From Caryophanales bacterium UBA4682 (lineage in GTDB: Bacteria > Bacillota_I > Bacilli_A > RFN20 > CAG-288), in NCBI GenBank assembly GCA_002404995.1, contig DHKY01000004.1, positions 150,613 to 214,612 on the forward strand: DNA of 64,000 nt, written 5' to 3'. Below the pieces are notes generated by a model. The model saw only the letters and a program-made list of their open reading frames with translations. It did no database searches and was not told the DNA's origin. Position numbers and translations under genes: made by a program. This document shows positions 43,950-52,998 of this stretch, in pieces (the stretch's first letter is position 1; each line of letters begins with the position of its first letter).

Positions 43950-44229
43950 ACACCAATACCTCAATTAGCACCTTACCAAGCAAAGTTCATGAAGAATCCT
44001 CACAAAGAAAAGGTACATAAAACACTCTTTTATCTTGGAGCACTTATATGTTACTCTCTCAACACGAGTATTGTCAACATAAAGAGATATTGATGAATGT
44101 TTTTTTCTCAATGCATGAAGAAGATTCAGCAAAGACAGATGATTAGGGAATTTGAAACCAGTTTGATTTTTATCCTCAAACGTATATCAAGCCTGATAAA
44201 TGCCATCAGGAAGAAAGCAGAAATATTTC
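43950..44229. other. Intergenic stretch between divergent operons
   Basis: Holds the minus-strand promoter of the subtilase operon near its left end and, at its right, leads into the marR promoter. An open frame from 44097 has no ribosome binding site and no recognisable content. Nothing else is seen. Confidence 0.6.
44048..44077 (-). promoter_or_regulatory. Promoter of the subtilase/cohesin-like operon
   Basis: Minus strand TTGACA (44072-44077), 18-base spacer, TAACAT (44048-44053). A TATAAG lies five bases further on; spacing favours TAACAT. Confidence 0.6.
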
Positions 44230-44280
44230 TTGCATTCCAGAGAAAGGAAAGTATAATATCGATTATCTCACAGTGTGAGA
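44230..44280 (+). promoter_or_regulatory. Promoter and palindromic operator of the marR-exporter operon
   Basis: TTGCAT (44230-44235), 16-base spacer, TATAAT (44252-44257), followed by the perfect palindrome TCTCACA-G-TGTGAGA (44266-44280) about where transcription would start. The palindrome is a good candidate site for autoregulation by the MarR-type product. Confidence 0.75.
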
Positions 44281-44296
44281 CATTTGATGGGAGGAC

Positions 44297-44761
44297 ATGA
44301 CAGTGGATGAAGAACTATTAAACTATATCCGCCACACCGGAGCGCATTTCGCAGAGCTCTCCCGTTTCCAGAGAGGGCATACGCCGGTCAAAGGAGAACA
44401 GGCCTTTAGGTTCTATCTAGATAGAAACGAGCGTGTTCAATCCGGAGACTTTGCAAAATTGCTCGGCTTTGGAACCGGAAGAGTTGCCAACATTGCCAAA
44501 GGACTCGAGAAAAAAGGAAGGATTCTCCGGGAAAAGGATAAAGACGATAGGAGAATCACCTACTTTTCTCTGACCCCCAAGGGAAAAAAGAGAGTTGCCC
44601 AGCTAAAGAGAGGAACCGAAAGATTCTTGGAGGCGATGCTGAAAAAATGGGGTGAAGACAAAAGGAAGATGTACCTGGAAATGACCAATGAAAGGATCGA
44701 CATCTTCGAAGAAAGGAGTATACAGAATGTTCAAACTAAGGAAAAACCTAACCAAGCGTGA
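44297..44761 (+). CDS. MarR-family regulator
   Basis: 154 residues. Winged-helix features: NERVQSGDFAKLLGFGTGRVANIAKGLEKKGRILREKDKDDRRITYFSLTPKG, where the D-x-R-R-x-x wing is standard for MarR. GGGAGGA precedes the ATG by only one base, so a GTG two codons later (44303) may be the true start. It is the first gene of an operon with two ABC exporter subunits and overlaps the next gene by 35 bases. The upstream palindrome suggests autorepression, with induction by an exported compound. Confidence 0.9.
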   Translation: MTVDEELLNYIRHTGAHFAELSRFQRGHTPVKGEQAFRFYLDRNERVQSGDFAKLLGFGTGRVANIAKGLEKKGRILREKDKDDRRITYFSLTPKGKKRVAQLKRGTERFLEAMLKKWGEDKRKMYLEMTNERIDIFEERSIQNVQTKEKPNQA

Positions 44762-46658
44762 TTGGTTCTTTGTCGGACTGATTTTAGGACTGACGGTTCT
44801 ACAGGTTTATCTGACAAGGACCTTGATGGATTCCATCGAATTGATTACGAAGCAAATCAACTATCTGAACTACAACCAGAATCCCGCTGATTTCTTTGCC
44901 GCCAGGGAACAATCCGGAAGGCAGGGAGCATCAGCACTCTATAATCCAGAAACATTTAGCTGGGATGGTTTACTAGAAAGTTTGAAGAAACTGGGAAACA
45001 ATTCACAGACCGATGCTTCAGTTTCTGCCCTGCTTGCTATGCTTTCCACCATCAACGATATCGCAACCATCACTACTGGAGCCCTATGGGTTTCTGCAGG
45101 AAGGATGATCCTGGAAGCCTTCGGACTTGTCGCAACACAGGTCGTCATTTCCTTCTTTGCGAGCAGCATCGCTGCACGTGTTGCAACTAAGATCCGTTCT
45201 TCCTTAAACGAAAAGGTCTCTTCTTTCTCCCTTGCAGAAATCAACAAATATTCAACTGCTTCCTTGATTACCCGTACGACAAACGATGTCCAGCAGCTCG
45301 AAAGGACCTACTTATTGATTTTACGTAGGTTCTTCTCTGCTCCGATTACTTTGATTTGGGCAATATGCAAGATTCAATCCGTCTCCTGGACCTTGATGGT
45401 ACCGACTATTATCGGCGTTGTCTTTAGGATTGCCTTCCTAGTAAGGGTCAGGGTCTTCGTCAGGCCGAAGTTCCGTCTGACTCAGAAACTGCTCGATAAA
45501 AGGAACGGAATCACCAGAGAGAACCTGAATGGTATCCGTGTTGTCCGTGCCTATAACGGAGAACAGTACCAGGAATACAAGTTCTCTTCCACCAATAAGG
45601 AAAGGACGAAAGTCCAGCTTTTCACAGGCTCGGTGAGGTCCCTCAGGAGTCCTCTCCTGACTCTTGTCAGGAACGGAATCTCCTTGGCAATCTACTGGAT
45701 CGGCGCCTATGGAATCAACAAAGGAAACATTTCCTATCCGCAGATTCTTTCCATGATGAGGCTATCGACTCAGATCATCAGGTCGTTCAGGAGGCTGCTA
45801 TTCAGGTTCTTCAGGATCCCTCGTGCCAACGTCTCTGCTAAACGTATCAACGAAATCCTTGAGACCACAAACAGCATCAAAGATCCAGAAGTGGAAAAGC
45901 CTTTGACAGAGAAAGGAAGCCTCGAATTCAAAGACGTTTCCTTCCGTTATCCAGATGCAAAGGAAAACAGGCTCGAACACATTTCCTTCCAGGTCAAGGA
46001 AGGAGAAACCCTCGCCATTATCGGTAGGACCGGCAGCGGAAAGAGTACGATTGCCAATCTGATCGGACGTATCTACGATGCTACGGAAGGCGAAGTGGTA
46101 GTCGATGGGGTCAATGTCAAAGACAGGAAACAGAAAACCCTGCATTCCTTGATTGGCTTTGTCCCTCAAAAAGGACTTCTTTTCTCTGGCACAGTCAAAG
46201 ATAATATCAGGCTCGGAAATAGCAGCCTGACAGAAGAAGAGAGGAAGGAAGCAGCCAAAGTCGCCTGTGCAGACGAATTCATCGAGAAGATGGAAAAAGG
46301 ATACGATTCTCCTATCGCACAAGGCGGAAGCAACGTGTCCGGAGGTCAAAGACAGCGTCTTTGTATCGCACGTGCGGTTGCTGTCCATCCGCAGTTCTTC
46401 GTCTTCGATGATTCTTTCTCGGCTTTGGACTTCAAGACCGATTCCTTAGTCCGTCAGAACCTAAAAGCCGAGGCGAAAGACGCAACGAAGATCATTGTTG
46501 CACAGCGAATCGGAACCATCAGGGATGCCGATCATATTGTTGTCTTAGAGGAAGGCAAGAGGATTGGATACGGAACTCATAAAGAACTTCTGAATAGTTG
46601 TCCTACTTATCGTTCTATTGCGCTGTCCCAGCTTTCCAAGGAGGAACTCGGTCTATGA
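44727..46658 (+). CDS. Heterodimeric ABC exporter, subunit with degenerate site
   Basis: 643 residues from MFKLRKNLT (AAAGGAG upstream; the earlier frame start at 44688 lies inside marR). Six membrane helices at about residues 15-330, then the ATPase: GRTGSGKST, VSGGQRQRL and FDDSFSALD. The Walker B ends in Asp instead of Glu, as in the degenerate half of TM287/288-type exporters. AGG restores the family's Met in many places: TLVMNGISLAIYWIGAY, QIIMSFMMLLF and IGTIMDADHIVV. Its stop overlaps the start of the partner gene (ATGA). Probable multidrug or peptide exporter. Confidence 0.95.
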   Translation: MFKLRKNLTKRDWFFVGLILGLTVLQVYLTRTLMDSIELITKQINYLNYNQNPADFFAAREQSGRQGASALYNPETFSWDGLLESLKKLGNNSQTDASVSALLAMLSTINDIATITTGALWVSAGRMILEAFGLVATQVVISFFASSIAARVATKIRSSLNEKVSSFSLAEINKYSTASLITRTTNDVQQLERTYLLILRRFFSAPITLIWAICKIQSVSWTLMVPTIIGVVFRIAFLVRVRVFVRPKFRLTQKLLDKRNGITRENLNGIRVVRAYNGEQYQEYKFSSTNKERTKVQLFTGSVRSLRSPLLTLVRNGISLAIYWIGAYGINKGNISYPQILSMMRLSTQIIRSFRRLLFRFFRIPRANVSAKRINEILETTNSIKDPEVEKPLTEKGSLEFKDVSFRYPDAKENRLEHISFQVKEGETLAIIGRTGSGKSTIANLIGRIYDATEGEVVVDGVNVKDRKQKTLHSLIGFVPQKGLLFSGTVKDNIRLGNSSLTEEERKEAAKVACADEFIEKMEKGYDSPIAQGGSNVSGGQRQRLCIARAVAVHPQFFVFDDSFSALDFKTDSLVRQNLKAEAKDATKIIVAQRIGTIRDADHIVVLEEGKRIGYGTHKELLNSCPTYRSIALSQLSKEELGL

Positions 46659-48484
46659 GAAAACCAAACGTTATCGCTCCAGAAGAGAAAAGGAATTCCA
46701 AGGATACCAAAAAGACGCTCCTGAAACTAGGAAAGTCCTGGAAGAAATACCTCGGATGGAGGATTGTCTCCTTTGTCCTATTGATTGTCTGCGTTGTCAC
46801 CGGTATCTATGCTCCGCAGGCTCTTTCTGACCTGACAAATGTCATCAATGACGGAACCATAGGGCAGAATGTCAATAGGGACAAAGTATTCCACTATGGA
46901 ATCATCCTTGTTGTCCTCTACTTAGTCACTTTCCTTTCCAACATTATTTCTACCCTGATCAGGACTGCCATCTCTAGTTTCTATACAAGAGACTTACGAG
47001 AGCAGATCAGTATCAAAATCAATAAGATTCCGCTCCGTTACTTCGATTCCCACTCCATCGGAGACATTCTCTCCCGTCTCACCAATGATGTCGACACCAT
47101 CGGACAATCCTTCTCTCAATCTGTTGCAACTAGGGTTTACTCCCTCTTCAGGATTATCGGAGCCAGGATTGCCAGGTTGACGACCCAGTGGGCAAGGGCA
47201 CTTATCTGCATTGCAAGGATTCCTCTTAGGGCTGTAGTGCTTTTCTTCATCAGGAAATTCGCAGGACCTCAGTTCCTCAAGCGTCAGCAGGATGTCGGTG
47301 ATGTCAATGGCGTTGTCGAAGAAAACGACAATGGACAGAGGGTCATCAAGCTCTTCAACGCCGAGGAAAAGAGGAATAAGCGATTCGAAGACAAGAACCA
47401 GTCCTTATCCAAGTCCAGGTTCCGTTCAGAGCTCTATGGCGGCTTGAGGATGCCGGTTAGGACATTCAGGAGCTATGTCTGCTATGCGCTTGTCTGCTTA
47501 AGCGGTGGATTGTTCATGGTCAATGGCTCTAGGGGTGTAACGATGGGAACCATCACCGCCTTCTTAAGGTACGTCAATCTCTTCCGGAACCCTTTGACTC
47601 AGATTGCACAATCCAGGAACTCCCTCCAAGGTGCCGCTGCTAGCGGCAGGCGTGTCTTCTCCTTCCTTGAAGAAAAGGAAAGGGAAAACGAAGACAATAA
47701 GAAGACCTATTTCCTCCATGGAGACAAGGAAGAGACAAGAGGAGAAGTCGAATTCGATCATGTCAGCTTCGGCTACAATGAAAGCCGTGAAATCATCCAC
47801 GACTTCTCTGCAAAGATCAAACCTGGAAGGAAGGTCGCCATTGTCGGTCCAACCGGTGCGGGAAAAACAACGATGGTCAACCTCCTGGAACGCTTCTATG
47901 AAGTCAATTCCGGTTCCATCAAAATTGATGGTGTCAACATCAAAGACAGGAAGCGAGAAGAGGTCCACGCCTTATTCGCAATGGTTCTTCAGGATACCTG
48001 GGTGTTCGATGGAACCTTAAGAGAGAACCTTGTCTACAACAGCAAAGACGTCACAGAAGAAGATATAAAGAACGCAATTCATGATGCCCATCTAACTCAT
48101 TTTGTCCGTTCTCTTCCGGGAGGACTCGACTACGAAATCAAGGCAGATAGCGTCATCTCCGGCGGACAGAAGCAGCTCATCACCATAGCACGTGCCAGGC
48201 TGAAGAAAGCTCCGCTTCTCATCCTTGATGAAGCAACCAGTAATGTCGACACCAGAACTGAAGAGAAAATCCAGGAAGCCAGGGACCGTCTAAGCAAAGG
48301 AAAGACTTCCTTTGTCATCGCTCACCGATTAAGCACCATTAAGAATGCAGACCTTATCCTAGTCAGGAAGGATGGAAACATCGTCGAGCAGGGAACCCAT
48401 GAATCCTTGCTTGCCGAGAACGGATTCTACGCTTCCCTCTACAATGCTCAGTTCGCTCTCTCCGCTGAGAATCTGATCGATTAA
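46655..48484 (+). CDS. Heterodimeric ABC exporter, subunit with consensus site
   Basis: 609 residues from MRKPNVIAP; AAGGAGG precedes the ATG, and the ATG overlaps the stop of the first subunit. Six membrane helices, then GPTGAGKTT, ISGGQKQLI, LLILDEATSNVDT with the catalytic Glu, and IAHRLSTIKNADLI. AGG gives Met at expected places: YGGLMMPVMTFMSY, AFLMYVNLFMNPLTQIAQSMNSLQ and EAMDRLSKGKTSFV. Forms the catalytically competent half of the exporter. Followed by a strong terminator. Confidence 0.95.
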   Translation: MRKPNVIAPEEKRNSKDTKKTLLKLGKSWKKYLGWRIVSFVLLIVCVVTGIYAPQALSDLTNVINDGTIGQNVNRDKVFHYGIILVVLYLVTFLSNIISTLIRTAISSFYTRDLREQISIKINKIPLRYFDSHSIGDILSRLTNDVDTIGQSFSQSVATRVYSLFRIIGARIARLTTQWARALICIARIPLRAVVLFFIRKFAGPQFLKRQQDVGDVNGVVEENDNGQRVIKLFNAEEKRNKRFEDKNQSLSKSRFRSELYGGLRMPVRTFRSYVCYALVCLSGGLFMVNGSRGVTMGTITAFLRYVNLFRNPLTQIAQSRNSLQGAAASGRRVFSFLEEKERENEDNKKTYFLHGDKEETRGEVEFDHVSFGYNESREIIHDFSAKIKPGRKVAIVGPTGAGKTTMVNLLERFYEVNSGSIKIDGVNIKDRKREEVHALFAMVLQDTWVFDGTLRENLVYNSKDVTEEDIKNAIHDAHLTHFVRSLPGGLDYEIKADSVISGGQKQLITIARARLKKAPLLILDEATSNVDTRTEEKIQEARDRLSKGKTSFVIAHRLSTIKNADLILVRKDGNIVEQGTHESLLAENGFYASLYNAQFALSAENLID

Positions 48485-48485
48485 C

Positions 48486-48535
48486 AAAAACAAGGTATCC
48501 GTTGGCTTATGCCTACGGATACCTTGTTTTATTTT
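48486..48535 (+). terminator. Terminator of the exporter operon
   Basis: Stem AACAAGGTATCCGT / ACGGATACCTTGTT with loop TGGCTTATGCCT, then TTATTTTG, directly after the stop codon. Confidence 0.9.
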
Positions 48536-48618
48536 GCGACTAATCCACTACGTTTAACAGATAGAAAAACTAATCAGTTATTCGCTTTGAAACAACAAAG
48601 TCGATAATAGTTTTTCCT

Positions 48619-49329
48619 TTACAAAGAAAATGGTTTTTCAGAGAAGACTAACTTTCCATTTTTATCAAATAGGAAGTAAATGGCATTATTGTCAACTGTT
48701 GATGCTTGGTATCTTCTCGCATCGTTAGTCGGAAAAGAATCGTTGACTAAAGCATAGGAGCTAATATGCAGAGAAGAGCTTTCTGTACTCGAAATCTGAT
48801 CTTTGAATAGAGAGAAGTCCACCGGAACATGGCCGAATGTGTTAAAGATAATATAACGAGTATCCCGGCTTAGAAAACACACTCCAAATGAGGCATAGGA
48901 GTTAAATTCAAATCTCGGTAAAGAAGCAATATCATACTCGGTCTGTATACGCTCCTGATTGTCTTTGCCCACAAGAGTAAAAGAAGCACGAAGAATGATT
49001 TCTTTTCCACGCAATTGAGGATAGTCTTGGTCAAAGCTAGTCCCATAGATAATATCAGCAGGCAGTGAAGAAGAAGGATCCGCTTGAACCTTGATTCTTG
49101 TCCTTCCGAGATATTTTCCGCTCATCCCAATTTCTTCATGATCGTGTTCGCTGATTTTTTCTTCAAATGCATTTTCTTTTGTCAGCCATTCTTCTTTATA
49201 ACGAAAGCCGTTTTCATCGGTTAGAAAAGAATCATGCGGATTTGAGATGCTGTTATTGCTGACTGCATTTTCTCCATTGCAACCTGTTAAAAGAAGTATT
49301 GTTAAGCAAAATGGTAGTTTGTTTTTCAT
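48619..49329 (-). CDS. Small lipoprotein, paralogue of its upstream neighbour
   Basis: 236 residues from MKNKLPFCLTILLLTGC (lipobox LTGC; AGGAGG upstream). The mature N-terminus has FLTDENGFRYKEEWLTKENAFEEKI, matching DEMGNLYQEGDLTKENVFEH in the neighbouring gene, so the two are tandem paralogues. Otherwise unrecognised beta-rich sequence. No catalytic motif. Follows the neighbour by 16 bases. Confidence 0.8.
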   Translation of the reverse strand: MKNKLPFCLTILLLTGCNGENAVSNNSISNPHDSFLTDENGFRYKEEWLTKENAFEEKISEHDHEEIGMSGKYLGRTRIKVQADPSSSLPADIIYGTSFDQDYPQLRGKEIILRASFTLVGKDNQERIQTEYDIASLPRFEFNSYASFGVCFLSRDTRYIIFNTFGHVPVDFSLFKDQISSTESSSLHISSYALVNDSFPTNDARRYQASTVDNNAIYFLFDKNGKLVFSEKPFSL

Positions 49330-49345
49330 TGTAACACCTCCTGCT

Positions 49346-50041
49346 CTATTCGACGTAGTATTCCAATTGCGTATGATCATCGGAATAATTCAACCTTAAT
49401 TGGAAAGAATCGAACCTATAATCACAAAGAAAGTAAAAATGGGATGGTTCACAGAAAGAGTCTGTTTTCTCATCATACATTCGGATTCCCCAGTTCCTTA
49501 CTATTTTGGAGGTGTTGCATTTTTCTAAGACATAGGAAGGATTAATAAAGATTTCCTCTTTATAGTGATAACTTAGATAATATGAATTCCGGCTAGGAAA
49601 TTCATATTTTTCTGTCTTATAATCTGCTTCCTGAATCTTTGGAAGTTTCTTATACGAATAATAGTTATCTGTACCTGGGCCAGAATATTGATAAGAAAGA
49701 ACCGGGACATAAGATTGGAAGGAAGAAGAATCCGCAAGAGAATAATTAAAGCCAATCCATACGGTAATTTGTATTAATTCAGAAGAACTTGTTGTAATGA
49801 TCGGATTCCTTCTTGTGTCAATCCAAATAGGCTTCTTCTCCTTTGCAAAAATATTATCTAAAATCAAGTTATATTGATGTTCAAAGACGTTCTCCTTAGT
49901 TAGGTCACCCTCTTGATAAAGATTTCCCATTTCATCTTGGCAAAAGCCAGTCTGGCTCTGATTTTCAGTCAAAGCATTGTTTTTTGCACAAGAAGACAAG
50001 CAAACAATGAAAGTGGCAGCGAATAAATTAATAGTTTTCAT
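49346..50041 (-). CDS. Small lipoprotein, tandem paralogue
   Basis: 231 residues from MKTINLFAATFIVCLSSC (lipobox LSSC; AGGAGG upstream; the frame extends further upstream to 50107 into the protease gene but without a start signal). Shares the DE.G..Y....LTKEN.FE motif with the next gene. Tyr- and Ser-rich; no domain recognised. Lies 16 bases after the zinc-protease-like lipoprotein and is likely co-transcribed with it. Confidence 0.8.
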   Translation of the reverse strand: MKTINLFAATFIVCLSSCAKNNALTENQSQTGFCQDEMGNLYQEGDLTKENVFEHQYNLILDNIFAKEKKPIWIDTRRNPIITTSSSELIQITVWIGFNYSLADSSSFQSYVPVLSYQYSGPGTDNYYSYKKLPKIQEADYKTEKYEFPSRNSYYLSYHYKEEIFINPSYVLEKCNTSKIVRNWGIRMYDEKTDSFCEPSHFYFLCDYRFDSFQLRLNYSDDHTQLEYYVE

Positions 50042-50057
50042 ATTCTTCCTCCTATTT

Positions 50058-52175
50058 TCAGAACCGTACCAAGGATCTTGGGCCCTCGACAGGTCCAAGA
50101 TAGTCATAATTAGATTTAATCGTTGGAAAATAATAGCTTTCTATCGAAATACAGGCTTGACTGCCGGCAGATTTTATTTTAGAAATTGAATTGTTATCCA
50201 GAATGTAATAGTCGTAGTCTATATCAGAAATTACAATATTTTTTCTTGAGAAAGGATTATCACCAGAGAGGAGTATCGGATAGAGATCTTCCTTGTTTTT
50301 ATACAACTTAATTCGAAACTTATTATATCGATAACAAGCAAACTTCTTATTAGGCAAATTTGTCTTCCATAAAATTTTATAAGTTCCATTCTCAGACTTC
50401 AGAAAAGGGTAAGAAGTACAAAGGTTATAGCATTCTGCCAATTCAGCGATTCCATTAAAACCATATTTTGATTCTAGTGCTGAAAGATATTGATAAAAGT
50501 AATTTAATTTATACCTGTCTTCTTGTTTTCCTTCATATTTTGCTTTATCTTCAGCATCAAGTTTATATTCCTTAGATACATCTACCGTAAAGTTCCACAA
50601 TTCACTTTCTGGAATGGTATACTTATCGATTTCATCATTATTATTATCAAAAAGCTGATACAGAAAACGTTCTATAGATAATTCACACCCATCACCAGCA
50701 TTATTTTCTTCAATTTGATGATTATAATCAATTTCACCAGTATCTCTCATCAAAGGATTATAAGAGTAGTGGACAGGTTTCCCATCAATATCATAACCAA
50801 GATTACTAGCTGTATATTGATCATCTCCTACACCAAGATAAGTCTCATTTTTGATATTTTCTGGGAATGATTTTTGGGCTATTGCGGCCCAAATCGTTGC
50901 CCACGCCTCAGCCCAAGCAAGTCTTAAATTATAATCTTTTTGAGTTGCATACAATGATGGATCACATTTAATTGTAGTACTATTATCGCGACTAATATAA
51001 TGTTCACCTCCTTTCGAATTCGAGATATTAAACAGGTGTTCGAGATGATGCCCGTATTCATGACCAATAGCATCCCATGATTCATAAGAAAAACCAGATT
51101 GATTATTTTCGGAGTTATTACCAATATAGATTGTTTGATTATTATATAAGTCACCATTCGTAGTTGCAGGATATTCAACATTGCATAATTTTATAGAACC
51201 TTTTTTATTATCCAGAGCATAGGCGTGCTGCGAATAATAATATAAAGCTTGGAAAATTTGTGCCGCTTGTCCAAAATCGGAACCCTGATTGCCATTAACA
51301 GGTTCAAAGCAGTAGGAAATGTTTTTTGCATTTGTTCCGGTTACAAGCTGACTTGAAAAATCAATAGAATAATCTTTATTTCCTGAATCAGTCCTATGAA
51401 TTAAAGAATTCGATAGGGACAAAGAAAGAGTATATTGATTATTAGAAATTTCGGACCACATTGAAGAAAGGTATTCTGTTCCTCCTCCAACAAATGATTC
51501 ATCTCTAACAAAATTAAAATACGCCACGCCAGAAGAATCAGTAAACTTATAAATGCTTTTCCCCGATTGAGTCTTAATATATACTTTCGCACCGACAAGT
51601 GGAAATTCAGTTTTATGGCTATCTTTCCAGAAAAAAGAACAGCCAAAAGTTTTTGCCCTTTGAATAGGTCCAATAATCGTTCCACCCCCAGTCGATATTC
51701 CTCCAATTCCTGAATATAAAGAAGAAGAATCAATACCAGAAAGTTTTTTTGCAGAATCATGGGAAAGCAAAGAATAATAGACTTCTCCTTTTGTATTTCT
51801 ATAAAAATAAACTTTCTTTTCGACTAATGATTCACCCCTTTTTGCTCGCGTTATGAGATATGAATCATTTTCCAAAATATGTATCTTGGCAACAAGTTTT
51901 TCTTGACTCAAGCTAAAATCCAGAACAGAGCAGCCATTTTCTTCAAAAGAAATATTAACTCCCTTTTTGATCAAAAAAACAAAACTAAATGTGCTCGAGC
52001 TAAAAAAGCCACTCTGATTGCTTGACGATAAAACAATGTCTTCTTTTTCAGATGGATTCAAACCTTCTTCATTCGCATGCACTAAGTCCTCAGATTTAGA
52101 AAGAGAGCAACCATTACTCAAAGGCGTAGAACAAGCCAGAAGTGTAACCAAAGAGAACAAACATAATTCTTTCAT
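50058..52175 (-). CDS. Zinc metalloprotease-like lipoprotein
   Basis: 705 residues from MKELCLFSLVTLLAC (GAGGA 10 bases upstream; the frame is open 80 codons further but without start signals). A zincin motif HEYGHHLEHLF lies near residue 455, followed about 50 residues later by LAWAEAWATIWAAIA, whose Glu could be the third zinc ligand (gluzincin-like), then AGDGCELSIERFLYQLFDN. A likely all-beta segment with a carboxypeptidase-regulatory-like loop (PLVGAKVYIKTQSGKSIYKFTDSSGVAYF) precedes it. The gene is clearly richer in A+T than its surroundings and contains few AGG codons. Family name uncertain. Confidence 0.75.
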   Translation of the reverse strand: MKELCLFSLVTLLACSTPLSNGCSLSKSEDLVHANEEGLNPSEKEDIVLSSSNQSGFFSSSTFSFVFLIKKGVNISFEENGCSVLDFSLSQEKLVAKIHILENDSYLITRAKRGESLVEKKVYFYRNTKGEVYYSLLSHDSAKKLSGIDSSSLYSGIGGISTGGGTIIGPIQRAKTFGCSFFWKDSHKTEFPLVGAKVYIKTQSGKSIYKFTDSSGVAYFNFVRDESFVGGGTEYLSSMWSEISNNQYTLSLSLSNSLIHRTDSGNKDYSIDFSSQLVTGTNAKNISYCFEPVNGNQGSDFGQAAQIFQALYYYSQHAYALDNKKGSIKLCNVEYPATTNGDLYNNQTIYIGNNSENNQSGFSYESWDAIGHEYGHHLEHLFNISNSKGGEHYISRDNSTTIKCDPSLYATQKDYNLRLAWAEAWATIWAAIAQKSFPENIKNETYLGVGDDQYTASNLGYDIDGKPVHYSYNPLMRDTGEIDYNHQIEENNAGDGCELSIERFLYQLFDNNNDEIDKYTIPESELWNFTVDVSKEYKLDAEDKAKYEGKQEDRYKLNYFYQYLSALESKYGFNGIAELAECYNLCTSYPFLKSENGTYKILWKTNLPNKKFACYRYNKFRIKLYKNKEDLYPILLSGDNPFSRKNIVISDIDYDYYILDNNSISKIKSAGSQACISIESYYFPTIKSNYDYLGPVEGPRSLVRF

Positions 52176-52409
52176 AAGTATGTATCCTCGATTCATGAAT
52201 CTATTCTTACAGATTCGTTTTCTATATGATAGGCCATTAATTTCTTTGTGTAGTAAACACAAAGAAAAAAGCAAAGACTGAAAGAAATTGCAAAACCATT
52301 GAAAATCACCTATACAAAGAGAAAACTTAAGAAAAATTGCGTTTAATTGTAAGCGGTTTCTTTTTTCGAAATATACTTTTTCATGCATCGAGTTAAGAAT
52401 GGAACGATT
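52176..52409. other. Upstream region of the zinc-protease-like gene
   Basis: AT-rich, no gene seen. Probably carries the promoter of the protease/lipoprotein run, but no convincing -35/-10 pair was found. Confidence 0.4.
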
Positions 52410-52835
52410 GCTCAATAATGCGTATATCCTCTACAGGCATCTCACCCATCAGGAGCATGCAGCCGATGGGAGGATAGCTGGCCTTATAGGCGAGCAGCGC
52501 CGAGAGAACGTCTGATGCTTTCTTGCTCTTGGCCGATGTCCTGACGAGGAGCCACGTTTTCTACTCGACCAGGACAGGCACACCTACACCTATCCCATCC
52601 TTCGAGCCTACAACGAAATCTCACTCCTAGTGCCCGAACGCCTTTCACGAGCATATTTCCATCCCTTTGGACTTTCTTTCCGTGTATATCTTCCAGTTCT
52701 GCCGCATTTTCTACGACTCTACCGCTCGTCCTCACGCACGTGCTCTGCGACATAGCCGAAGAAATAGTTCATTTCTTCCGTACAACCTTTCTCGTCATAG
52801 GTGTGTCCGCTTCAATATTTACAGCCATCCGGAAG
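52410..52835 (-). pseudogene. Decayed gene remnant, family unknown
   Basis: Coding-like sequence in at least three frames broken by stops and shifts: GHTYDEKGCTEEMNYFFGY with VAEHVREDER then stop; VVENAAELEDIHGKKVQRDG in a second frame; DFVVGSKDGIGVGVPVLVE, stop, then TSAKSKKASDVLSALLAYK and GCMLLMGEMPVEDIRIIEQ in a third, ending with TAA near 52396. G+C content is above that of the flanks, suggesting a foreign gene in decay. I could not name the family. Confidence 0.4.
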
Positions 52836-52935
52836 ATTATGTCATAGCGTGTAGCCCAAAGGAGGCTTTATTTTTCCGTCCATTCTCATTTCATTTTACG
52901 ATTCAAGAATCTAAAGAAACTCAGACAAGTCAACA

Positions 52936-52985
52936 CAAAAAGAGGCTGCTTAGAACCTGTTCCTAGGTTATCAGCCTCTTTTTTA
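52936..52985 (-). terminator. Terminator of the gap-pgk-tpiA operon
   Basis: Outer stem AAAAAGAGGCTG / CAGCCTCTTTTTT with an inner hairpin around CCTAGG, followed by a T-run on the minus strand, just past tpiA. Confidence 0.85.
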
Positions 52986-52998
52986 TTCTATCAAGAAT

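Noticed and set aside
44097..44300. Small open frame upstream of marR
   Set aside because: No ribosome binding site, overlaps the marR promoter and operator, and shows no protein-like pattern.
48619..52835. A genomic island bounded by an integrase or attachment site
   Set aside because: Composition is uneven, but no integrase, tRNA target, direct repeats or transposase were found; the only recombinase (at 1-486) is the housekeeping XerC/D type.
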